Shown in pieces: positions 17,754 to 25,654 of a stretch of DNA of 64,000 nucleotides. Both the position numbers and the translations under genes were made by a program. The notes below the pieces were generated by a model, which made no database searches, was not told the origin of the DNA, and saw nothing but the letters and a program-made list of their open reading frames with translations. The DNA is from Methylopila sp. Yamaguchi (GTDB lineage Bacteria > Pseudomonadota > Alphaproteobacteria > Rhizobiales > Methylopilaceae), in assembly GCF_002897035.1 (NCBI RefSeq), contig NZ_BAUX01000016.1, positions 37,089-101,088 of the forward strand, written 5' to 3'. Position 1 is the stretch's first letter. Each line of letters begins with the position of its first letter.

Positions 17754-20111
17754 TTGGCGAAGCGGGATATTCCTGGCGTTGGAGTTTACGGGGGCCCGGC
17801 GGGCGGCTGGGGAGCGCTACAGGCCGTCGCCGCCGCGCTCCGAGCGCAGATGGCCTTCCGGCGCGAGACCAGCGCCCTCCGTTCCACGAACCAACCTCAG
17901 GGCTTCGATTGCCCGGGCTGCGCGTGGCCCGATCCGCGTCAGGCCTCGTCGTTCGAATTCTGCGAAAACGGCGCCAAGGCGGTCGCTTGGGAGGCGACGC
18001 GCAAGCTGGCGGACCCCGCCTTCTTTGAAGCCCACCCGGTTTCGGAGCTGTGGGATTGGTCCGATCACGCCCTCGAAGACGCCGGACGCCTCGCCCATCC
18101 CATGCGCTACGACGCTGAGCGGGACCGGTACGCCGCGGTTTCGTGGGGCGAGGCTTTCGCGGACATCGGCGCGAAGCTCCGCTCGTTGCCCGACCCGAAT
18201 ATGGGAGAGTTCTACACGTCTGGGCGCGCCTCGAACGAGGCCGCGTTCCTGTTCCAGCTGTTCGTGCGGGAGTTCGGGACTAATAATTTTCCCGACTGCT
18301 CCAACATGTGCCATGAGGCGACCAGCATCGGCCTTCCGGAATCGATCGGTGTCGGGAAGGGAACGGTGACGCTCGAGGACTTCGACTACGCCGACGCGGT
18401 GTTCTGCTTCGGACACAATCCCGGGACCAACCACCCGCGCATGCTTGCGACCTTGCGGGACGTGGCGAAACGCGGCGGCAAGATCCTGGTGTTCAACCCG
18501 CTGCGGGAGCGCGGCCTCGAGCGCTTCACCTCGCCGCAGAACCCGATCGAAATGCTCACCCTCCGCTCCACCCCGATTGCGACCAGCTACCACCAGCCCA
18601 AGGTCGGCGGCGACGCGGCCCTGATCAAGGGCATGATGAAGGCGCTGTTCGAGTGGGAGGCGGCGGGACGCGCCAGCGCTATCGACCGCACTTTTGCGGC
18701 CGTCCATACCGATGGGCTGGAGGATCTCGCGCGCGACATCTCCGCGACGGAGTGGGGACAGATCGAGCGCTGCTCAGGTCTGTCCCGGACGGAAATCGAG
18801 AGCGCCGCGGAGGTCTACGTCAATTCCGACCGGGTGATCTTCTGCTACGGCATGGGGCTGACGCAGCATCGCGACGGGACCGCCATCGTCCAACAGCTGG
18901 CCAACCTGCTGCTGCTGCGCGGAAACATCGGAAAGCCCGGGGCGGGCATTTGTCCCCTCCGCGGCCATTCCAACGTGCAAGGCGACCGGACTGTCGGCGT
19001 CACGGAAATCCCGGCGAAGGCCTTTCTCGATCGGCTTGAGGAGGTCTTCGGCTTTTCGCCTCCGCGCGAGAGCGGCCACGGCGCGGTCGAGGCGATCGAG
19101 GCCATGCTGGCCGGCCGCGCGAAGGCGCTCGTCGCGCTGGGCGGCAATCTTCCGGTCGCCATGCCCGATCCCGCGGCGACCTTCCCGGCGGTGCGGCGGC
19201 TCGACCTTGCGGTCCATATCGCGACAAAGCTGAACCGCTCTCATCTGCTCCTCGCGAAGACGAACTACATCCTGCCCTGTCTCGGCCGCACGGAGCTCGA
19301 CCGCCAGGAAACCGGGCCCCAAGCCGTGACGGTCGAAGATTCAATGTCCGTGGTGCACGCCTCGCTCGGCAAGTTGAAGCCGGCCTCGGAGCACCTCATG
19401 TCGGAGCCCGCGATCGTGGCCGCCATCGCAAAGGCGACGCTTCCCGCCAGCAAAACCCGCTGGGACTGGCTGGCGGCCGATTACGACCGCGTCCGGGACG
19501 CGATCGAACAGGTGTTTCCGGACTTCCGCGACTACAACAACCGCGTTCGCGAGCCCGGCGGCTTCCGGTTGCCGGTCCCAGCCGGCGAGAGAGAGTGGAA
19601 GACGCCCAACGGCAAGGCGAACTTCATCGTGTTCCAGGGGCTCGACGGCGATCCCCGGGACCGCGCGCCCGGCGCGCTGAAGCTCGCGACGATCCGAAGC
19701 CACGACCAGTACAACACCACGATCTACGGCTTCAACGACCGCTACCGCGGCATACGGGGTCGACGGGACATCGTGTTCCTGAACGAGGACGATCTTGCCG
19801 CACGCGGGATGTCCCACGGCGACTTGATCGACGTCGAAGCGATCCCGCTTCCGGATGATCCCGAAAGCCCGCGCATCTTGCGTGGATTGACCGCCGTCGT
19901 GTTCGCGATCTCCCGCGGCTCCGCGGCCGCGTACTATCCTGAGGCCAATCCGCTTGTAGCGCTCGGCCACCACGACATCCGCAGCGGTACCCCCGCTTAC
20001 AAGTCGATACCCGTGCTTATCCGGCGCGCCGAGCAGCCCGAGGGCGATCTTGCTCGCCGCTCCGACCTAACGTCAGGGGGACCTGAGGGACGGCCTTATC
20101 TGAAAAGCTGA
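17754..20111 (+). CDS. FdhF/YdeP-family molybdopterin oxidoreductase (copy 1)
   Basis: 785 residues, TTG start with AGGAG upstream. Strong resemblance to E. coli YdeP: GGPAGGWGALQAVA, FDCPGCAWPDP (Cys 53, 56), FCENGAKA (Cys 70) and DCSNMCHEATS. The last gives Cys186-His187 in the position of Sec140-His141 of formate dehydrogenase H, so Cys is the likely molybdenum ligand. The classical four-Cys N-terminal iron-sulfur motif is altered. YdeP is linked to acid resistance in E. coli; the physiological substrate is unknown, so formate oxidation should not be assumed. No chaperone or electron-transfer subunit is adjacent. Confidence 0.9.
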   Translation: MAKRDIPGVGVYGGPAGGWGALQAVAAALRAQMAFRRETSALRSTNQPQGFDCPGCAWPDPRQASSFEFCENGAKAVAWEATRKLADPAFFEAHPVSELWDWSDHALEDAGRLAHPMRYDAERDRYAAVSWGEAFADIGAKLRSLPDPNMGEFYTSGRASNEAAFLFQLFVREFGTNNFPDCSNMCHEATSIGLPESIGVGKGTVTLEDFDYADAVFCFGHNPGTNHPRMLATLRDVAKRGGKILVFNPLRERGLERFTSPQNPIEMLTLRSTPIATSYHQPKVGGDAALIKGMMKALFEWEAAGRASAIDRTFAAVHTDGLEDLARDISATEWGQIERCSGLSRTEIESAAEVYVNSDRVIFCYGMGLTQHRDGTAIVQQLANLLLLRGNIGKPGAGICPLRGHSNVQGDRTVGVTEIPAKAFLDRLEEVFGFSPPRESGHGAVEAIEAMLAGRAKALVALGGNLPVAMPDPAATFPAVRRLDLAVHIATKLNRSHLLLAKTNYILPCLGRTELDRQETGPQAVTVEDSMSVVHASLGKLKPASEHLMSEPAIVAAIAKATLPASKTRWDWLAADYDRVRDAIEQVFPDFRDYNNRVREPGGFRLPVPAGEREWKTPNGKANFIVFQGLDGDPRDRAPGALKLATIRSHDQYNTTIYGFNDRYRGIRGRRDIVFLNEDDLAARGMSHGDLIDVEAIPLPDDPESPRILRGLTAVVFAISRGSAAAYYPEANPLVALGHHDIRSGTPAYKSIPVLIRRAEQPEGDLARRSDLTSGGPEGRPYLKS

Positions 20112-20178
20112 TCCCTCAACGAGTGGGGATTTTAGCGAGCAGTCGCAGGCCAAGTCGCGCCAGCCGCTCTAGGCACGG

Positions 20179-20679
20179 CTAAACCTGCCTCCCGGAGCCA
20201 CTACCAGCGCGCCTCCGCCCCTGACGCATCATCCCAAAACCGGCGAAGGCCATCGCCGCGCCCCAGATCAAGAAGCCTATGTCCCAGTACGGCCAGTGCG
20301 CCGGCGGCGCGGTTTCATTGACGTGGTGCAGGCCGAGAATGTGATGGTTGATGGTCCCCTCGACCAGGTTGAAGGCACCGAACCCGCACAGCAGGCATCC
20401 GACGAACCGTCTCAACGACCAAGGGCGCCTGCCTCTCGCCGCGTCCCGCCAAAGCAAGACGACGCCCACAACGATGAAGATATAGGTCGCCGCATGAAAC
20501 GCGCCGTCCAGCGTCGTGTTGAATTCAAGGCTTTGGACGTCGTTCACCGGACGCCAACTGCTCGCCATATGGTGCCACTGCAACAGTTGGTGCAGCACGA
20601 TCCCATCAAAAAAGCCGCCGAGGCCCAGTCCCAGAAGAACGCCGGCCGACGTTCGCGGCCCAGTTGAGTCTTGATCCAT
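20179..20679 (-). CDS. DUF2243 membrane protein
   Basis: 166 residues from the ATG at 20679; an in-frame ATG at 20721 would add 14 residues, and neither has an ideal ribosome site. LGLGGFFDGIVLHQLLQWHH is the family signature, with four transmembrane helices (about 10-30, 50-70, 85-110, 130-150). Conserved histidines (HQLLQWHH, NHHILGLHH) suggest metal or heme binding near the membrane. Function unknown; members often sit near cytochrome oxidase or copper genes, consistent with this neighbourhood. Confidence 0.8.
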   Translation of the reverse strand: MDQDSTGPRTSAGVLLGLGLGGFFDGIVLHQLLQWHHMASSWRPVNDVQSLEFNTTLDGAFHAATYIFIVVGVVLLWRDAARGRRPWSLRRFVGCLLCGFGAFNLVEGTINHHILGLHHVNETAPPAHWPYWDIGFLIWGAAMAFAGFGMMRQGRRRAGSGSGRQV

Positions 20680-20890
20680 TGGGGTCGGCGCCTTCGGGCT
20701 GGCTCGTCCGTCTCTCTTCATCACCTTCCAGCGCAAGAGGCGGCGCTTGTTCCACCCGGCCGTCGATCGCCTTAACGGCAACGGGGGTGCGCACAGAAGG
20801 CGCCCCATCATCATCGGCCGTAGAAACATGGGCTGCTCGCGGCTCATAACGATCGGGCGTCTAGACGGAAGTCCAGTCGCGCCGCGCGCG

Positions 20891-21079
20891 TCAGAAGGAT
20901 TGCGGCTTCAACGTTCGTCCTCCGGACTGCTCAGTGTTGAGTATACCCTCCGTTTTACTTGGCCGCAAGAAATCGCCCCATGCCAAGATCGCGATCATTG
21001 CTGCGGCAAAGACAAGCAACGCGACGATCAGGAAGGGGCGGCCGCGCATCTTCCGGTGTGGGCGGGCATCGTCTGGCAT
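20891..21079 (-). CDS. Small single-pass membrane protein
   Basis: 62 residues with a GAGG site six bases before the ATG. A basic N-terminus (MPDDARPHRKMRGR) is followed by one hydrophobic helix (PFLIVALLVFAAAMIAILAW, about 15-34) and a polar tail. It is downstream of the manganese catalase on the same strand with an 86-bp gap. Function unknown. Confidence 0.6.
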   Translation of the reverse strand: MPDDARPHRKMRGRPFLIVALLVFAAAMIAILAWGDFLRPSKTEGILNTEQSGGRTLKPQSF

Positions 21080-21165
21080 CTGATCCTCGAACCTTAACAG
21101 GGCAATGGACGGAGAGGACGAGGGAGCGAGCGGATGCGGGGCGCAGGGCGCCCCGCATCGGTTCG

Positions 21166-22023
21166 TCAGCCGATCTGCTCGAGCTGCGCTCCGCTGTCCG
21201 GCCGCGCCGGACCGAGGATCGGCTCCTCGCCCATGGGCTTGTTCTGGAACACGGAGAATTCGCCCTTGCCGTCGACGGAAGGACCCGAGGTCCACCGCCC
21301 TTGGGGAGGGGGTGAGCCATCCACAGCGGTCGCGTAGAAATTATAGGCGTTCGCGCGATCCTCGAGTTCCTGCGGGAAGCTGTTCGGGATGGGCAGCACG
21401 CCCTCCTTGCCGCCGAGTTCCTCGATCGCGGCGAGCCATTGCTGCTGGTGCATCGTGTCGCGGGCGATCATGAAATGCAGCATCTTCTTCATGCCCTCGT
21501 CGTGCGCCGCATTGTAGAGCCTGCAGGCGAGCACCCGCCCAGTGCTTTCGGCGGCCACGTTGCAATACATGTCGGCCGCTATATTGCCGCTGGCGTAGAT
21601 GTGGGACATGTCGAAGGGCACGCCCTCCGAATTGGCTGGGAACGCCGCCATGCCGGTGGAGAGCAGATGCCGGTGCAGCATGCCCTCGATCTCGTGCCGC
21701 GGATTGCCTCCGCCCATCACAGTCCGGACCACGCTGTCCGTGGCGCCCTCCTCCTGAAGGGAGGACGGCGCGGTCTCGAGATTGAGCGCGACCGCGGTCG
21801 CGAGCATCTCGATGTGCCCGATCTCCTCCGTCGCGGTGTGCAGCAGCATGTCGCGGTACTTCGTATTCGGCGCGCGCGCGCCCCACGCCTGGAAGAAGTA
21901 CTGCATACAAACGCGGATTTCGCCTTCCACACCGCCGATCGCCTGCTGAAGCATACGGGCAAACAACGGGTCGGGCGTTGATACTTCCACCGGGTACTGC
22001 AGCCGTTTGTCGTGATAGTACAT
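21166..22023 (-). CDS. Manganese catalase family protein
   Basis: 285 residues. MYYHDKRLQYPVEVSTPDP starts the family, and the ferritin-like core shows the dimanganese ligands in QQAIGGVEGEIRVCMQYFFQ (Glu about 36), TATEEIGHIEMLATA (Glu/His about 66-73) and AAESTGRVLACRLYN with ARDTMHQQQW (about 186). It should dismute hydrogen peroxide without heme. The start at 22023 is fixed by the conserved first residues. A stress promoter lies 35 bp upstream. Confidence 0.93.
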   Translation of the reverse strand: MYYHDKRLQYPVEVSTPDPLFARMLQQAIGGVEGEIRVCMQYFFQAWGARAPNTKYRDMLLHTATEEIGHIEMLATAVALNLETAPSSLQEEGATDSVVRTVMGGGNPRHEIEGMLHRHLLSTGMAAFPANSEGVPFDMSHIYASGNIAADMYCNVAAESTGRVLACRLYNAAHDEGMKKMLHFMIARDTMHQQQWLAAIEELGGKEGVLPIPNSFPQELEDRANAYNFYATAVDGSPPPQGRWTSGPSVDGKGEFSVFQNKPMGEEPILGPARPDSGAQLEQIG

Positions 22024-22057
22024 GAACCTAATCCGCCTCTGATTTGAGTTGGACCAT

Positions 22058-22083
22058 AAAGTGAGGCGGTCAGGCATTGTTCC
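22058..22083 (-). promoter_or_regulatory. EcfG-type promoter for manganese catalase
   Basis: Minus-strand GGAAC (22083-22079), 17 bases, then CTTTAT, directly upstream of the catalase start. Confidence 0.75.
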
Positions 22084-22152
22084 TTTGGGAACGGCTTTTT
22101 CTGCGCCGGTGAACACCTCCTTCCGCACGATGGCCGCGCCGACGACGCCGGT

Positions 22153-22179
22153 GGAACAACGCGCCTCGGAGGCGGTTCC
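22153..22179 (+). promoter_or_regulatory. Palindromic EcfG-type promoter, GGAAC-N17-GTTCC
   Basis: GGAAC (22153-22157), 17 bases, GTTCC (22175-22179), 32 bp before the small membrane-protein ATG. The symmetry means the complementary strand carries the same pattern pointing toward the catalase. Confidence 0.65.
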
Positions 22180-22210
22180 TGCCCTATCGCGCAGGGCGGA
22201 GACGGACCCA

Positions 22211-22390
22211 ATGACGAACGAAATGGCGAATGGCGCCACGTACCTCTTCTGGGCTGCGGGCATCTTTCTGATAGGCGTCGCTTTGGCTTTCGGAGCGCTC
22301 AGCCGGGCCCGCCGCTCCAAGGCGCGAAACTCGGGGTCGGTGACGCGGCGGCTCTACGAGGCTGAAAGCCGGGACCCCTTGAACCGATGA
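22211..22390 (+). CDS. Small single-pass membrane protein
   Basis: 59 residues, GGAG upstream. Residues about 9-30 (ATYLFWAAGIFLIGVALAFG) form a membrane helix, followed by a very basic tail (SRARRSKARNS). A second in-frame ATG is at 22223. It is divergent from the manganese catalase and has its own stress-type promoter. Function unknown. Confidence 0.58.
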   Translation: MTNEMANGATYLFWAAGIFLIGVALAFGALSRARRSKARNSGSVTRRLYEAESRDPLNR

Positions 22391-22541
22391 CGGCGCGGAG
22401 TGCGCCGCCGCGATGGACAAGTTTTTCTCTCCGCATCGAAGAATTTAGGGGGCGTCATGAACCGCGAACGTCGTTCCTTCCAAAAGTCCTTTGCCCGCTT
22501 CTGACCGTCTCAACAAAAGCGCTGTGAAGGCGGTTGCGCGA

Positions 22542-23456
22542 ATGGGCACGAAGACGGGTCTTGCGGTGACTGCGACGGTCGTAACGGTCGGGCTCGCGGC
22601 GTTTTGGGCGTTCAGCGCGCCCCTGCCGCGGTTTGCGCCCCAGGACGCGGCGCGCCTTGAGGGCGGAGACGCCGGGCGGGGAGGCATCGTGTTCGCCGCC
22701 AGCGATTGCGCGTCATGCCACATGACGCCGGGGCAGCCGGACCGCCGGCTCCTGGGCGGCGGCATGTCGCTGCCTTCGCCGTTCGGAACGCTCCGGCCGC
22801 CGAACATCTCGCCGGATCCCGAGAGTGGCATCGGCCGCTGGCGGGCGATCGATCTCGCCAACGCGATCATGAGCGGGGTCTCGCCTAATGGCGCGCACTA
22901 CTACCCAGCGCTGCCCTATACGTCCTATGCCGGCATGAGCGAGACCGACCTTCGCGACCTCATGGCCTTCCTGCGCACGCTGCCGCCCACCGACCACGTC
23001 GCGCCGCCGCACGAGCTTTCCTTTCCATTCACGGTCCGCCGCTTCATCGGGCTGTGGAAGCTGCTCTATTTCAAGCCGGGAAGCGCGGACGGTCCAACTG
23101 CGGAGGAGCCCGGTCTCGCGCGTGGGCGCTACCTCGTGGAGACGCTCAGCCACTGCGCTGAGTGCCACTCTTCGCGGGACGTCTTCGGCGGAGTCATCGA
23201 GGAGACCCGTTTCGCCGGGGGGCGGAACCCGGAAGGCGTCGGGTTCGCCCCGAACATCACGCCGGCGCGCCTTAGCGGCTGGACGCAGGAGGAGCTTGCG
23301 CGCTTTCTCGAGACCGGACGTTCGCCCTCGGGGCGCGAGGTCGGCGGCACGATGAAAGACGTCATTGCGAACCTGGCCCAGTTGCAGCCCGAGGACCGGG
23401 ACGCGATCGCGGCTTACGTGAAGTCGCTGCCGCCGCGCCCAACCCCATCGCCGTGA
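22542..23456 (+). CDS. Membrane-anchored diheme cytochrome c
   Basis: 304 residues. An N-terminal anchor (about 6-26) is followed by two class I cytochrome c domains with heme motifs CASCH (56-60) and CAECH (205-209) and axial methionines likely in the MSLPSP and GGTMKD regions. The layout resembles cytochrome subunits of membrane dehydrogenases (gluconate or alcohol dehydrogenase type) but no such dehydrogenase is adjacent. It probably feeds electrons to the oxidase encoded next door on the other strand. ATG 22542 is preferred over TTG 22491, which has no ribosome site. Confidence 0.87.
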   Translation: MGTKTGLAVTATVVTVGLAAFWAFSAPLPRFAPQDAARLEGGDAGRGGIVFAASDCASCHMTPGQPDRRLLGGGMSLPSPFGTLRPPNISPDPESGIGRWRAIDLANAIMSGVSPNGAHYYPALPYTSYAGMSETDLRDLMAFLRTLPPTDHVAPPHELSFPFTVRRFIGLWKLLYFKPGSADGPTAEEPGLARGRYLVETLSHCAECHSSRDVFGGVIEETRFAGGRNPEGVGFAPNITPARLSGWTQEELARFLETGRSPSGREVGGTMKDVIANLAQLQPEDRDAIAAYVKSLPPRPTPSP

Positions 23457-23459
23457 GCG

Positions 23460-23879
23460 TCAGTTGGCATAGAGATAGGCCGCGACGTCCCTCGCCTCCG
23501 ACTCGCTGATGCCGGTCGCGGGCATCGCCGTGCCGGGCGACAGGCTCTGCGGCGCCACGATCCAGCGGATGAGGTTTTCGGCCGTGTTCGGCGCGACGCC
23601 CCCCACATAGACGCGGGCTGCAAGGCCGGCGAGAGGGGCCGCCGCCTGCCCGTCGGCGCCCGGGACGCCAGGGATCGTGTGGCATCCGCCGCAGCCGTAA
23701 CGCCGGAGCAACGCCGGCGCCCGCGCAGGATCGCCTCCCGTCACAGCCACCGCCACCCGCTCCCGCTTGGCGGCGTCCGACGCCTTCATTACAGCGAATC
23801 CTGCGGCCGCCGCCAACGCCGCGGCGATCGCAAGCGCCGCCGCGGCGCCGCCCAGCCGATCAGCCGCGAAGAACCGCAC
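23460..23879 (-). CDS. Small membrane-anchored cytochrome c
   Basis: 139 residues, GTG start at 23879 with a GGGAGGG site, overlapping the end of ctaG by 20 bp. A signal anchor (about 10-30) precedes one heme motif CGGCH (63-67), with an axial Met in GTAMPATG. It is the last gene of the oxidase operon and could shuttle electrons to the CuA or heme c site of subunit II. Its stop is only 3 bp from the stop of the convergent diheme cytochrome gene. Confidence 0.85.
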   Translation of the reverse strand: MRFFAADRLGGAAAALAIAAALAAAAGFAVMKASDAAKRERVAVAVTGGDPARAPALLRRYGCGGCHTIPGVPGADGQAAAPLAGLAARVYVGGVAPNTAENLIRWIVAPQSLSPGTAMPATGISESEARDVAAYLYAN

Positions 23880-24753
23880 GACCGTCCCTCCCCGCCCTGC
23901 CGATCCAAAGGCCCACGAAGGCCAGGGCGGCTCCCGCATAGATCGCGCCGGCCGGAACCCACATCACGAAGCCTGCGAGCTGCTGATCCTCGAGCGGCGT
24001 CAGCCCCCACTCCGCGGCGCGGGCCGTTTGGGCGTCGTAGAGAACGCGCGGGGCGAGAGCGATGAGCGCGCCGAGCGCGCTCGTGTGCAGCATCGTGATC
24101 AGGAGCCGCCACGCCGCCGCCCCGGCCGACGCGCGGCGCAGGAGCGACCACCAGAACAACAGCGCGGTCGCGAGAAAGCTGAGATGCTGCAGCCGGTGCG
24201 CCGCGAGGTTCGTTACCGAGAGGTCGAACAGCGTCGGCGCATGCCAGGCCCAAAGCGCGACGCCGTGCAGGATCGTGGCGTTTCGGTGATCGACGATCAG
24301 GTCCCAGAGCCGCCGTGCCGGGCCCCGCCTGAGGGCGCCGCCGAACCGTCTGCGCATCGCCGGAGGAAGCGCCCACAGGAACGCGCCGACCGGACGGGAC
24401 ACGGCGATAAGCGGAGCCGCGACCGCCACGACGATCTCATGCTCGATCATGTGGAAGACGAAGACGCGCTCGCCCGCCCAGTGCAGCGGCGAGCAGAGCG
24501 CGAGGGCGAGCGCGAGCCAGCCGGCGCCGTAGCAGCCCGCCTGCCAGCCGCGCAGCCCTCGCCCAACGCCTGCGCGGCGCCACAGGCGCCATAGGCCCGT
24601 CGTGTAAAGCGCGGCCGACAGAACAAGCGGAACCACAACCAAGGGGTCGAAGGTCCAGGACAGCGGGGCTTCGGCGTCGACTGCGGTCCCGTGGGCGAAG
24701 ACGGGCGGCGTCGCGAGCAGGGACAGTGGGAGGACGACCGCTAGCGCGCGCAT
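23860..24753 (-). CDS. ctaG: Cytochrome c oxidase assembly protein, CtaG (caa3 type)
   Basis: 297 residues with a signal-like N-terminus (about 1-20) and seven transmembrane helices. HMIEHEIVVAVAAPLIAVSRP and the C-terminal WGLTPLEDQQLAGFVMWVPA are hallmark blocks of the caa3_CtaG family (Bacillus type), which is needed for assembly of caa3-type oxidases. This is distinct from the Cox11-like protein also called CtaG. Its ATG overlaps the preceding small membrane-protein gene by 13 bp. Confidence 0.9.
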   Translation of the reverse strand: MRALAVVLPLSLLATPPVFAHGTAVDAEAPLSWTFDPLVVVPLVLSAALYTTGLWRLWRRAGVGRGLRGWQAGCYGAGWLALALALCSPLHWAGERVFVFHMIEHEIVVAVAAPLIAVSRPVGAFLWALPPAMRRRFGGALRRGPARRLWDLIVDHRNATILHGVALWAWHAPTLFDLSVTNLAAHRLQHLSFLATALLFWWSLLRRASAGAAAWRLLITMLHTSALGALIALAPRVLYDAQTARAAEWGLTPLEDQQLAGFVMWVPAGAIYAGAALAFVGLWIGRAGRDGRAVLRG

Positions 24754-25055
24754 GCCGGCGTCAACAACGAGGCTGCGCCCTGCAGCGTAAGAGCGAAGGC
24801 GAAGATCAGTCCGGCAAGAGCGCTGATGCGGGCGGCGAAAAGGGAGGCCTGATCGCCCCGCCCCGCGCGCCAGGACGCTACGGCGCCTCCCGCCGCTGCG
24901 GCGACGGCCGCGCAGATGACCGCCCCGGCGCGCGCGCCGTTGTCGGCGCAGTCAAGATACGGCAGCACCTGGGCGGCCTGCGTCGCGCACGCCCAGGCCG
25001 TGGCGCCCACGATCAGGCCGCTCCAGGTCCTCAGTGTTGCGCTAAACCCGCTCAT
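24741..25055 (-). CDS. Small membrane protein of the oxidase operon
   Basis: 104 residues, three hydrophobic helices (about 8-28, 38-60, 70-95). It starts at the ATGA overlap with ctaE (25052-25055) and overlaps ctaG at its end. Position and size suggest an accessory or subunit-IV-like component of the oxidase, but no sequence motif proves this. Confidence 0.7.
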   Translation of the reverse strand: MSGFSATLRTWSGLIVGATAWACATQAAQVLPYLDCADNGARAGAVICAAVAAAAGGAVASWRAGRGDQASLFAARISALAGLIFAFALTLQGAASLLTPACAR

Positions 25056-25654
25056 ACCCGCGCCAGCCAATAGATGCAGACGTAGATCGGAAGCCAGGTG
25101 ACCACCACGAAGTTCCAGTAGAGCGCGTTGTCCTGGACATCTCCGAAGCGCCGCGACGTCCGCGCGTGACGCGTGAACATCAGGACCGCGAGGACGACGG
25201 TGTCGACGAGGTCCGTCAGCAGATGCGTGGTGTGGAGGCCCAGGAGGAGCCACACCACGGAACCATACGCATTCGTGTCCCAGCTGACGTTCAGGGCCGC
25301 AAACTCGAAGGCGCGGACGATCAGCGGCGCCGAGGACAGGATCGTCATCAGCACCACTCCGAAACGGACCTTCCGAAGATCCCCGGCCGCCGCCCAGCGC
25401 GACAGCAGCAGGTTGGGAACGACGCTCGCGAGCAGCAAGGCGGTGACCATCGTTCCCGCGGCGAGATCGGGCGGCGGCGCTTCCGGAGGCCAGGCCGGGG
25501 CGAGGCTCATGAGGTAGAGGTAGACAGCGATGACGAGCGCGAAGCCGGTGCCTTCGATCAGCATGAAGGCAAGCGTGCCCCACCACGTAGGGCTTGCGCT
25601 GCCGAGGCCGTGGAGCGGCAGGCCCCCGACGTCGAGAGCCGGGCGTTGCTTCAT
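25052..25654 (-). CDS. ctaE: Heme-copper oxidase subunit III
   Basis: 200 residues with five transmembrane helices. WWGTLAFMLIEGTGFALVIA carries the conserved Glu near the membrane, and LGLHTTHLLTDLVDTVVLAV and ALYWNFVVVTWLPIYVCIYW are typical subunit III blocks. Subunit III supports proton uptake and stability of the oxidase. The start overlaps the ctaD stop (ATGA). Confidence 0.9.
   Translation of the reverse strand: MKQRPALDVGGLPLHGLGSASPTWWGTLAFMLIEGTGFALVIAVYLYLMSLAPAWPPEAPPPDLAAGTMVTALLLASVVPNLLLSRWAAAGDLRKVRFGVVLMTILSSAPLIVRAFEFAALNVSWDTNAYGSVVWLLLGLHTTHLLTDLVDTVVLAVLMFTRHARTSRRFGDVQDNALYWNFVVVTWLPIYVCIYWLARV

Noticed and set aside
17754..20111. Calling the molybdoenzymes formate dehydrogenases
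   Set aside because: They align with YdeP rather than true formate dehydrogenases, and partner subunits and maturation genes are absent.
20727..20753. GGAAC-N17-CTGG upstream of the DUF2243 gene
   Set aside because: Lacks the TT of the other sites; spacing alone is not enough.
22491..22541. TTG start extending the diheme cytochrome by 17 residues
   Set aside because: No ribosome site; the extension adds no signal-peptide character, while ATG 22542 begins directly at the anchor.
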